From Minisyncoccota bacterium (lineage in GTDB: Bacteria > Patescibacteriota > Minisyncoccia > Phycocordibacterales > UBA12079): 36,588 nt of DNA. The notes under the pieces were generated by a model. The model saw only the letters and a list, made by a program, of their open reading frames with translations. It had not been told where the DNA came from and searched no databases. The stretch covers positions 1 to 36,588 of the forward strand of contig JAGLLX010000002.1 of NCBI GenBank assembly GCA_023140255.1, in the 5' to 3' direction. Positions 13,202 to 20,867 of the stretch are shown here, piece after piece (within the stretch, counting starts at the first letter, position 1; each line of letters starts with the position of its first letter). Made by a program: the position numbers and the translations under genes.

Positions 13202-13246
13202 TGTCAAACTTTTGACTGTCAAATTATGTAAATATATTTATTGACA
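13202..13246. promoter_or_regulatory. Putative operator cluster of the LexA-like repressor
   Basis: GTCAAACTTTTGAC (13203-13216) is an imperfect palindrome, and TGTCAA (13217-13222) is mirrored by TTGACA (13241-13246), which is also the -35 box. The arrangement suggests autoregulation by the adjacent S24 repressor. Confidence 0.5.
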
Positions 13247-13269
13247 CCTGATTCTAACTCGTGTAATAT
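13241..13269 (+). promoter_or_regulatory. Promoter of the LexA-like gene
   Basis: TTGACA, 17-nt spacer, TAATAT. The start codon is only 13 nt after the -10, so the mRNA is nearly leaderless. Confidence 0.75.
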
Positions 13270-13282
13270 ATAATATAATAAT

Positions 13283-13933
13283 ATGCATCAGATACAAAAA
13301 AAACTTACTAAGCTGTCACAAACTCACGATTTAAGATCTTTGGGGCTTCGCCAGATAGCTAGAATGATAGGAGAAAATCATCCTCAGAAAATTAAGTACC
13401 ATATGCAGAAGATGGGGATTTTAGAGGAACAATCTAAGTCAAAGATTAATATGAGTGATTCCCAACTGATCCCTATTCCTCTTGTAGGTTTGGCTAATTG
13501 TGGAGAAGCTACTATATATGCAGAATCTTACGATGATCAATTATTACAAGTATCCAAAAGAGTTATCCCTTCAAAAAACAAAGATTTATTTGCTGTGCAA
13601 GCAGTTGGGGATTCTATGAACCAAGCCAATGTAGATGGAAATAATATTGAAGATGGTGATTATGTGATAGTTGATCCTAATGATAAAGATTTTAAGAATG
13701 GAGACTATGTACTTTCATTAATTAACGAAATGGCTAATATAAAAAAGTTTTCAAAAGATATCCAAAACAAACAAGTAATTCTACTTTCAGAATCAACTGA
13801 AAATTACCCACCAATTTATATTCACGAAGATGACTTGTCATATTTTATGGCAAGCGGAAAGGTTGTTGCTATTTTAAAATCTCCAAAGAAAAATAAAAAA
13901 GAGATCGTTTTTGTTAAAGATGATAAAAAATAA
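13283..13933 (+). CDS. LexA-like S24 family repressor
   Basis: 216 residues. The N-terminal 50 form an HTH-like region (SLGLRQIARMIGENHPQKIKYHMQKMG). The rest is an S24 autoprotease: cleavage motif around Cys73-Gly74 (LANCGEA), catalytic Ser111 in AVGDSMNQ and a lysine at 154/155 in ANIKKF. Such proteins repress SOS genes or prophage/ICE functions until RecA-stimulated self-cleavage. The Cys-Gly scissile bond resembles UmuD and some phage repressors rather than the Ala-Gly of LexA. Symmetric TGTCAA/TTGACA words lie over its promoter. It converges tightly on the serine recombinase gene, which favours a mobile-element repressor over the host LexA. Confidence 0.85.
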   Translation: MHQIQKKLTKLSQTHDLRSLGLRQIARMIGENHPQKIKYHMQKMGILEEQSKSKINMSDSQLIPIPLVGLANCGEATIYAESYDDQLLQVSKRVIPSKNKDLFAVQAVGDSMNQANVDGNNIEDGDYVIVDPNDKDFKNGDYVLSLINEMANIKKFSKDIQNKQVILLSESTENYPPIYIHEDDLSYFMASGKVVAILKSPKKNKKEIVFVKDDKK

Positions 13934-13934
13934 T

Positions 13935-15257
13935 TTATTTTATCTCAACAACTTTTTTAGTTATAACAATCTTAGATTTAAAGCATCCCATTAATTCTCT
14001 TTTTTCTTCATTAGTTCCATCTTTAAGAATATATTTAGAGTAGGTTTTTAAATCTATGTCTTTATGTTTTGTATTTTTGTTTTGGATTCCTAAAACTCCA
14101 CGATTAAATTTGTTAAATCTTTTTAATTCTTTTTCAAACTTTATTTGTACACCAGTATTATTTAAATCTATTGAATCAAGAATCTTTACTAATTGATTGG
14201 TTAGTTCTTCTTCTCTAATGTATGGATTTTTACAACAACGATCTTTTGATCTTCCACATCCATAATAAATATATCTTGCTGAAGTTCCATCCTTAAGTTG
14301 CTTATACTTTTCCTCTGCTGAAATTCCAGAGCCACACAATCCACAAACCATTAATTTAGTGAAAGCAAATTCTTTGCTTTGTCTGACTATATTATCTCGT
14401 TTAAGTTGTATTTGAACTTTATCGAAGATTTCTTTTGTAACTATTGGCTCATGTTTTCCTTTATACCAATTACCTGACCCTCTAGGATATTCAAAAGTTC
14501 CGTAATAAAAAGAGTTTTGTAATAAACGATAGATATTACTAAGTGCGAGATTATGGTTACCAACTGATTTAAAATTTAATTCAAATTTAAGCCATTGATG
14601 TATTTTTCTACCCGACCATTTTTCATAAGCCATCTTTTCAAATATCTTTTTGATAATCGGAGAACGATCTGAATCAATGATAACTTGGCACTTCTTGTCC
14701 ATTTCTTTTTGATTAAGATAACCAACAGGAGCAACTCCAGGCCATAATCCCATCTCACATCTTGTCCTTAATCCTCGTTTTACATTTATGCCTCTGTTAT
14801 CATTTTCCAGTTTTGCTTGCGAACCTAAAATCATTAATAAGAACTTTTCATTTGGGTTGTTACCAAATTGTTGTCCAAATGTTCTAATATCTAAAAGATG
14901 ACCTGAATCCATTAAGTCTACTACCTTTCCAAGATCACCTGCATTTCTAGAGATACGATCAGGAGCCCAAGTTAATATCCCATTATACTTGCCTTGTTTA
15001 ATTTCTTCTATAATTTCGTTAAAAATAGGTCTTTGTCCTGTTTCTTTAGCTGAATGACTTTCTTTTTTCATAGAGACTACTTCAAGTCCCTCTCTGTCAG
15101 CTAATAGAAGCATTTCTTTAATCTGTGAATCTATTGAAAGTATCTGTCTTTCTTCAGATTCTGTTGATTTACGAGCATAAAGACAGTACTTCACTTTAAC
15201 CGCAGGTATAACAATTTTCTCATTCAAAGTTGTTTTTATAGGGCTTTCTATCTGCAT
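13935..15257 (-). CDS. Large serine recombinase (site-specific integrase/resolvase)
   Basis: 440 residues. N-terminal resolvase domain with the catalytic motif YARKSTESEERQ (Arg29, Ser31), SIDSQ and later RPIFNEII, TWAPDRISRNAGDLG; the middle Recombinase domain; and a zinc ribbon with CGLCG followed by YYGCGRSKDRCC. Large serine recombinases integrate and excise phages and integrative elements between att sites without host factors. At 440 residues it is shorter than phiC31-type integrases and lacks an obvious long coiled coil. It sits between an S24 repressor and a type I restriction locus, so it probably moved, or still moves, this island. The att sites are not identified. Confidence 0.92.
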   Translation of the reverse strand: MQIESPIKTTLNEKIVIPAVKVKYCLYARKSTESEERQILSIDSQIKEMLLLADREGLEVVSMKKESHSAKETGQRPIFNEIIEEIKQGKYNGILTWAPDRISRNAGDLGKVVDLMDSGHLLDIRTFGQQFGNNPNEKFLLMILGSQAKLENDNRGINVKRGLRTRCEMGLWPGVAPVGYLNQKEMDKKCQVIIDSDRSPIIKKIFEKMAYEKWSGRKIHQWLKFELNFKSVGNHNLALSNIYRLLQNSFYYGTFEYPRGSGNWYKGKHEPIVTKEIFDKVQIQLKRDNIVRQSKEFAFTKLMVCGLCGSGISAEEKYKQLKDGTSARYIYYGCGRSKDRCCKNPYIREEELTNQLVKILDSIDLNNTGVQIKFEKELKRFNKFNRGVLGIQNKNTKHKDIDLKTYSKYILKDGTNEEKRELMGCFKSKIVITKKVVEIK

Positions 15258-15368
15258 ACTTACATACTATCGCTATGGTTTTAAAAGTCTAGGTTATTTG
15301 TTGGTAACTAAATTACCCTTATTTTTCAATGTGAGTTAAGATGTTAAGTTATGATAACCTATGAAGGC

Positions 15369-15397
15369 TTGACTTTGTATTTACGACGCGATAGAAT
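15369..15397 (+). promoter_or_regulatory. Promoter of the type I restriction locus
   Basis: TTGACT, 17-nt spacer, TAGAAT, ending 13 nt before the hsdM ATG at 15411. It rules out an in-frame ATG at 15351, which lies upstream of the promoter. Confidence 0.7.
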
Positions 15398-15410
15398 ACT
15401 TATTAATATT

Positions 15411-17096
15411 ATGCGTAAAGATATAAAAGCAAAATTAAAAGAAATGCCAGAACTACTTACTATTGGACAAGTAGCCGAGGTTTTTTCTATCCATCCTGAT
15501 ACTCTTAGAAATTGGGATAAAGAAGGTATTTTGGTTCCTTTGCGAGTAGGAACAAGAAAAGACCGAAAATATAGACCTCAAGATATTCAAACTATTATGG
15601 ATAAAATGGGTAGTAAACTTACACTTCCCCAACTAGAGCAATTCCTTTGGAAAAGTGCTGATATTCTTCGAGGTAAAATTGATGGTTCTGATTATAAGAA
15701 ATATATTTTTGGACTACTTTTCTTCAAAAGAATTAGCGATGTTTGGGATGAAGAATACAAAAAAACAAAAAAAGAGTATGGGGATAAAAAAATTGCTCGT
15801 GCTGATTACAATCATCGCTTCCAAGTTCCTAGAGAATGTCGTTGGGCTGTCGTAGAAGAACAAGCAGAAAATATTGGTCAAAAACTTAATGAGATTTTTG
15901 ATAAGTTAGCAAATGCTAATAGTCCTAAATTAGATAAAATTTTTGATGATTTGGACTTTGCTAATAAAGATCGTTTCCCTAATGAAACCACTCAACGATT
16001 AATAAATCATTTTTCTCAATATAATTTTGGTGATACCTATATAAGTTCGGATTTGCTTGGAGATGCATATGAATATCTAATTAAACAATTCGCAGCGGAT
16101 GCAGGAAAAAAAGGTGGTGAATTTTATACGCCACGAGAAGTTGAAAAAGTTATTGTTGAAATTTTAAAACCTCACAAAAAAGATCATATCTATGATCCAA
16201 CTGCCGGATCGGGAGGATTTCTTCTTGAATCTTTTCATTATTTAAAAAATAAAGAAAATGAATCAGTAGCAAGAACTCTCTATTTAAACGGACAAGAGTT
16301 AAATATAGGAACTTTCGCAATTGCAAAAATAAATATGTTTTTGCACGGACTAGACGGAGCTGACATTCAGAGAGGAGATACTTTAGCAAATCCACAATTT
16401 CTAAATCCAAATGGAAGCTTGAAAACTTTTGATATTGTTGTGGCAAATTTTCCGTACGCAATCAAAGATTATGAATACAATATTTTAAAAACAAATAAAT
16501 ACGGAAGAATTGATGGATATGAAATGCCTCCTAAGAAAAATGCTGATTATGCTTTTATCTTACATATAATTAAATCAATGAATTCAAACGGAAGAGCAGG
16601 GGTTGTTGTTCCTCATGGGGTTTTATTCAGAGCAGGAGCTGAAGGTCGCATCCGAGAACAAATATTAAAAAATGATTTAATTGACACTATCGTTACTCTC
16701 CCTCCAAAACTCTTTTATGGAACAGGAATTCCTGCATCTATTCTCATTTTTAATAAAAATAAAACAGAGGGAAGAAAAAATAAAGTTTTGTTTATCAATG
16801 CTGAAAAAGAATTTTCAGAGGATAAAAATCAAAATTCACTTCGTGTTCAAGATATTCAAAAAATAGCAAAGACATACGATAAGTATAAAGATATTGAAAA
16901 TTATGCTCGTGTGGTTGATCTAAAAGAGATAGCAGAAAATAAATACAATTTGAATGTAAGTCTTTATATTGAAAATGGAGAAAAAGAAGAAGAGATTGAT
17001 GTTTCTGTTGTTAAAAAGGAATTAATTCAATTAGAAAAAGAACGAACTAAAATTGATAAAAAAGTCGAAGGGTTTTTAAAAATACTTAAATATTAA
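15411..17096 (+). CDS. hsdM: Type I restriction-modification methyltransferase HsdM with N-terminal MerR-like HTH
   Basis: 561 residues from the ATG at 15411. Residues about 14-62 (LLTIGQVAEVFSIHPDTLRNWDKEGILVPLRVG..RKYRPQDI) form a MerR-type winged helix, which is unusual on HsdM. The HsdM helical N-domain follows (LEQFLWKSADILRG...FGLLFFKRISDVWDEEY), then the N6-adenine methyltransferase fold with motif I YDPTAGSGGF. Motif IV reads NFPY (DIVVANFPYAI) instead of the usual NPP[FY]. The end is a coiled-coil-like region. It methylates adenine in the site chosen by HsdS. First gene of a tightly packed six-gene run; the fused HTH may let the enzyme control its own promoter, which is inference. 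Confidence 0.93.
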   Translation: MRKDIKAKLKEMPELLTIGQVAEVFSIHPDTLRNWDKEGILVPLRVGTRKDRKYRPQDIQTIMDKMGSKLTLPQLEQFLWKSADILRGKIDGSDYKKYIFGLLFFKRISDVWDEEYKKTKKEYGDKKIARADYNHRFQVPRECRWAVVEEQAENIGQKLNEIFDKLANANSPKLDKIFDDLDFANKDRFPNETTQRLINHFSQYNFGDTYISSDLLGDAYEYLIKQFAADAGKKGGEFYTPREVEKVIVEILKPHKKDHIYDPTAGSGGFLLESFHYLKNKENESVARTLYLNGQELNIGTFAIAKINMFLHGLDGADIQRGDTLANPQFLNPNGSLKTFDIVVANFPYAIKDYEYNILKTNKYGRIDGYEMPPKKNADYAFILHIIKSMNSNGRAGVVVPHGVLFRAGAEGRIREQILKNDLIDTIVTLPPKLFYGTGIPASILIFNKNKTEGRKNKVLFINAEKEFSEDKNQNSLRVQDIQKIAKTYDKYKDIENYARVVDLKEIAENKYNLNVSLYIENGEKEEEIDVSVVKKELIQLEKERTKIDKKVEGFLKILKY

Positions 17097-17100
17097 TGAT

Positions 17101-18543
17101 ATGATTAAAAATGATACTAATATGAATTTGGTTAAAAAAGAAGAAGATTCAACTCAAGCATTGCAGTTATTTGAAGAGCTTGTATTAAAAAGTATAGAAT
17201 CATACGGTCTGCCTGTCAGAAATGTTTTAGTTGCAACAGAAGAAAGAGCCGTTATATTTAAAAATATGTTGCCTGTTTTGCAAAAAGTAGAACCTAGTAA
17301 AATAAAAGATTCTGTTTATATTTCAAAATTTTTAGCAGCTTCTGCTGTAGGTTTATTTGACGCTGCTTTAAATTATTTATGGGATGAAACTATTTCAGAA
17401 ATTCGGAAAAGGGCGGTTATTTATGACATACAATATTTTTATGATAATGCAACGAATAGCGAAAGAAAGAGAAAGAAATTAAAAAAAGAAGAAGATATTA
17501 TTAAGTTAGACGATCACGAGCTTATACAAGGTGCTCGTAAAATAGGTTTAATTTCAGAAATTGGATATAAACATCTAGATTTTATAAGATTTAATAGAAA
17601 TTGGGCTAGTGCAGCTCATCCAAACCAGAATAAATTAACGGGATTAAAATTGATTTCTTGGCTGGAGACTTGTGTTGAGGAGGTTATCTCATTACCTCTT
17701 TCTAATGTTGCTATTGAAATACAGAAATTATTAATAAACATTAAGAGTAATGAAATTACAGAAGAAGATTCTAAAAAAATAATTTCTTTTTTTGATGAGC
17801 TTCCACAAAAACAAGCAAATAATTTAGCTTTGGGTTTTTTGGGAATATATACAGATGAAGATATATCTCCCACAACTCGTCAAAATATAAAATATTTAGC
17901 TCCTTCTCTGTGGGAAATGATTGAAGAGGAAACAAAAGTAAATATAGGGATACGTTATGGAAAGTTTATGGCTAATAACGATGAAAGCGGAGCTTCTTTG
18001 ATAAGAGGTTTCTTGGATATGGTTGAAGGGTCTTCGTATATTCCTGAAAATATAAAAATAGTTGAGATAGAAGATGCTATGGAAAATTTATTAGACATTC
18101 ACCATGCAATAAATAATTTTCACAATGAACCTATATTTGCAAAAGAGTTATACAATATTATTGGTAAAGATAATAAAATTCCTTCATCTATAATGAAAAA
18201 AACAGTATTTGGTATTATAGAAGTTTTTTTAACGAACGGGTATGGTGTAGCTTTTTGTGCCGAAAAATACTATATAGAATTGATTAAACAATTTAGTCAA
18301 AAAGAAGCCTTTTTTGCACTTATTTCTTTTACTGAAGAAGGAATAGCAAGTACTTTACAATTTTCTTTATGTGAAAATAAATATAGAGAATTATTAAATT
18401 TAATTAAAGACAAACTTACTTCTAGCGTTATTTTAGAGTTATTTGAAAAGGTTAGAAAATTTCAAGGAGATATTAGTTTAATTGGAAAAGATACAGATAT
18501 CAAACAAAAAATAGCTAATGCAAAAGTTATTTTAAAAAAATAA
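17101..18543 (+). CDS. Putative HEPN-type protein embedded in the type I RM operon
   Basis: 480 residues, no named family recognised. The N-terminal ~200 residues are helical and contain FIRFNRNWASAAHPN, with R166-N167-(x5)-H173, which fits the R-x(4-6)-H catalytic motif of HEPN ribonucleases (the RN...H variant). The remainder is an all-helical, repeat-like region without cysteine-rich or ATPase motifs. It starts 4 bp after hsdM and ends 12 bp before hsdS, so it is part of the operon. By analogy with PrrC and RloC, RNA-cleaving proteins that accompany type I systems, it may act as a back-up abortive-infection effector; unlike them it has no ABC ATPase domain. The function is inference. Confidence 0.6.
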   Translation: MIKNDTNMNLVKKEEDSTQALQLFEELVLKSIESYGLPVRNVLVATEERAVIFKNMLPVLQKVEPSKIKDSVYISKFLAASAVGLFDAALNYLWDETISEIRKRAVIYDIQYFYDNATNSERKRKKLKKEEDIIKLDDHELIQGARKIGLISEIGYKHLDFIRFNRNWASAAHPNQNKLTGLKLISWLETCVEEVISLPLSNVAIEIQKLLINIKSNEITEEDSKKIISFFDELPQKQANNLALGFLGIYTDEDISPTTRQNIKYLAPSLWEMIEEETKVNIGIRYGKFMANNDESGASLIRGFLDMVEGSSYIPENIKIVEIEDAMENLLDIHHAINNFHNEPIFAKELYNIIGKDNKIPSSIMKKTVFGIIEVFLTNGYGVAFCAEKYYIELIKQFSQKEAFFALISFTEEGIASTLQFSLCENKYRELLNLIKDKLTSSVILELFEKVRKFQGDISLIGKDTDIKQKIANAKVILKK

Positions 18544-18555
18544 AATCTTAAATTG

Positions 18556-19710
18556 ATGAAAACTAAAGAAAAACAAAAAAATATTCCAAAAGGTTGGAAA
18601 ATTAAGAAAATTAAAGACTTACTTGATTACGAAAGACCTGATAATTATATCGTCAAAAATACTAATTATAGAGATGACAAAAAGATCCCAGTACTTACAG
18701 CAAACAAATCATTCATTTTAGGTTATACAGATGAAGATTTTGGTATTTATGAAAATACTCCAACTATAATTTTTGATGATTTTACTACAGATAGTAAGTA
18801 TGTTGATTTTCCTTTTAAAGTTAAATCATCGGCTATAAAAATTTTAAAAGAAAAAAATAATGACATAGATTTAAGGTTTGTTTATGAAAAAATGAAATCC
18901 ATTGATTTTCCAAGGGGAAATCATAAGAGATACTATATTTCTCAATATCAAGAAATGAATATTTTGACACCGCCTTTTAAAGAACAACAAAAAATTGCGG
19001 AGATTTTAGAAACGGTTGATAAAGAAATAAAAAAAACTAATGAGATTATAAACAAAACAGAAAAGTTGAAAAGAGGGATAATGCAAAAACTTTTTATTCA
19101 AAAGGATAGAGACAAAAAATTTAAAAATAGAAAAGTTAACGAAATAGCAAATGTTTTAACAGGGAAAACACCTAAACGAATAAAAAAAGAATTTTATGAA
19201 AACGGTATCTTCCCTTGGGTTAAAAGTACAGAAGTTAATTTTGAAAGAATAAAAGATACTTCTGAAAAAATAACGAAAGATGCTATTAGAATTGAAAATA
19301 TGAAAATAGTTCCAAAGGGGGCTGTTTTGGTTGCTATGTATGGACAAGGAGTAACGAGAGGAAAAAGTGCAATTTTAGATTGTGAGGCAACAACTAATCA
19401 AGCCATTGCTTCAATTGTTCCAAATTCTGAATTAACGACAGACTATTTATTCTATTGGTTATCTTTTCAGTATGAAAATCTTAGAAATTTAGGGCATGGA
19501 GGTAATCAAAAAAATTTAAATTTAGATATTATTAAAAATATAGAAATTTTTCTCCCAGATACAAACTATCAGAAAAAAATTACAAAAATTCTTTCAGCTG
19601 TTGATGAAAAAATTTCAGTTAATAAAAAGCTAAAAGAAAAATTAACTCAACTCAAAAAAGGCCTTTCTCAAGACCTTTTGAGTGGTGAGGTTAGAGTTCT
19701 AATAACATGA
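18556..19710 (+). CDS. hsdS: Type I restriction specificity subunit HsdS
   Basis: 384 residues from the ATG at 18556 (a TTG directly before it is the only alternative). Two target recognition domains (about 10-130 and 195-335) are separated by the central conserved helix (PFKEQQKIAEILETVDKEIKKTNEIINKTEKL) and followed by a similar C-terminal helix (YQKKITKILSAVDEKISVNKKLKEKL...LSGEVRV). The second TRD begins with the typical ...VLTGKTP...GIFPWVKSTEVNF. It defines the bipartite DNA site for HsdM and HsdR. The stop overlaps the next start by ATGA. Confidence 0.93.
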   Translation: MKTKEKQKNIPKGWKIKKIKDLLDYERPDNYIVKNTNYRDDKKIPVLTANKSFILGYTDEDFGIYENTPTIIFDDFTTDSKYVDFPFKVKSSAIKILKEKNNDIDLRFVYEKMKSIDFPRGNHKRYYISQYQEMNILTPPFKEQQKIAEILETVDKEIKKTNEIINKTEKLKRGIMQKLFIQKDRDKKFKNRKVNEIANVLTGKTPKRIKKEFYENGIFPWVKSTEVNFERIKDTSEKITKDAIRIENMKIVPKGAVLVAMYGQGVTRGKSAILDCEATTNQAIASIVPNSELTTDYLFYWLSFQYENLRNLGHGGNQKNLNLDIIKNIEIFLPDTNYQKKITKILSAVDEKISVNKKLKEKLTQLKKGLSQDLLSGEVRVLIT

Positions 19711-20867
19711 TTTCAAAAAAAGAGATAGAAAGAATTATAGAGTATAAATTGTTGGGGCTAAAAGCACTCGGAGCTTTTGTTGTTGTTCTTTTTCAAAGTT
19801 CTATATTTTTTATATTTTATTTTATAATTGATATCTCACTCAGTTTTTATCAAAAGTATCAAGGTGATAAGAATCAAGATCTTTCTAACGAAGAAGTAAC
19901 AACTATTAAAAAAACAGCCACAAAAACACAAAAAACTCTTGATAAATTGGCTAGAGATCAAAAAGAATACAATATGGAAGAAGTTAGAAGAAAAGAATCT
20001 CTTTCTTTATTAAATAAACTTCTTACAGAAAGTGAAGTTCGAGAAAAAGATTTGTTATCACTTACCAGCACATCAGAATATTATCAACTTTTTGTTTACA
20101 GTGCCTCTCTTAGTCGGTTAGTTAAGTCATTAGACATTCCTGATTTTGGAACACAACCAAATAGACTTTACCCGATTTTTTTAAAAGATCTTGGTTTCGC
20201 AAGATTAGGGAAAGGATCCCCCTCTCTTTTGATAAATAAAAACAATTTAAAAGAAAAAAAACTTACAGATATTAAAGAATTTAAAAAGTTCTTGATGTAT
20301 CATTTTAGTAAAGTTAGAGGTAAAGAATGGAAAGATTTTATAGAAAAAGTTAAAAGTTTTGATAAAAATAAATCACAAAAATTAAAAAAAATTAATTATA
20401 GAGATATGGGTTATTTAAAAATTAATTTTTTACTAACCGAGACAAATATGAATATTACAAATGTTGGACTTGTTGATGGTGAACATTTAGGTCTTGGAAG
20501 TGTAAAAAACGATGAAGATATAAATAGACAAATACTTTTAAGAACTAATATTAAATCTGAATCAGATAAAGAAGATTTAAAAATTCGTATTAGAAAAGTT
20601 ATAAACAAACAAGATATATCTTTTCTCTTAAATGGAATATCTAAAAAAATTAAATTAAAAATTGAATCAGAACAAGATACTATAAAAGAAAATTTAAATA
20701 TTAAAACGGTGTTAGGTTTTAGTACAATAAATGAATCTGATTTAAAAAAAGAACTTGTACGAGTAGGATTAAACGAAAAAGAATCAAAATCTGTCTCGAA
20801 TAAAATAATAAGTCGTACCCAAGAATATCAATTAGCATTAGATAACTTACAAATAAATATAGAATAA
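19707..20867 (+). CDS. Membrane-anchored accessory protein of the RM operon
   Basis: 386 residues, family not recognised. A hydrophobic stretch at about 17-45 (LGLKALGAFVVVLFQSSIFFIFYFIIDIS) predicts one or two membrane passes near the N-terminus. A long charged helical segment follows (TTIKKTATKTQKTLDKLARDQKEYN...), then a mixed soluble domain with no motif I can name. It overlaps hsdS by 4 bp (ATGA) and hsdR by 1 bp (TAATG), so translation is coupled with both subunits. This suggests a functional part of the system, perhaps anchoring it at the membrane. That role is inference. Confidence 0.7.
   Translation: MISKKEIERIIEYKLLGLKALGAFVVVLFQSSIFFIFYFIIDISLSFYQKYQGDKNQDLSNEEVTTIKKTATKTQKTLDKLARDQKEYNMEEVRRKESLSLLNKLLTESEVREKDLLSLTSTSEYYQLFVYSASLSRLVKSLDIPDFGTQPNRLYPIFLKDLGFARLGKGSPSLLINKNNLKEKKLTDIKEFKKFLMYHFSKVRGKEWKDFIEKVKSFDKNKSQKLKKINYRDMGYLKINFLLTETNMNITNVGLVDGEHLGLGSVKNDEDINRQILLRTNIKSESDKEDLKIRIRKVINKQDISFLLNGISKKIKLKIESEQDTIKENLNIKTVLGFSTINESDLKKELVRVGLNEKESKSVSNKIISRTQEYQLALDNLQINIE

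Noticed and set aside
15258-15350. Attachment site beside the recombinase (GGTAACTAAATTACC at 15303-15317)
   Set aside because: A short symmetric word is present, but no matching copy was found at another place in the window, so an att site cannot be supported.
15351-15410. Longer N-terminus for hsdM
   Set aside because: A well-formed promoter (15369-15397) lies inside this extension.
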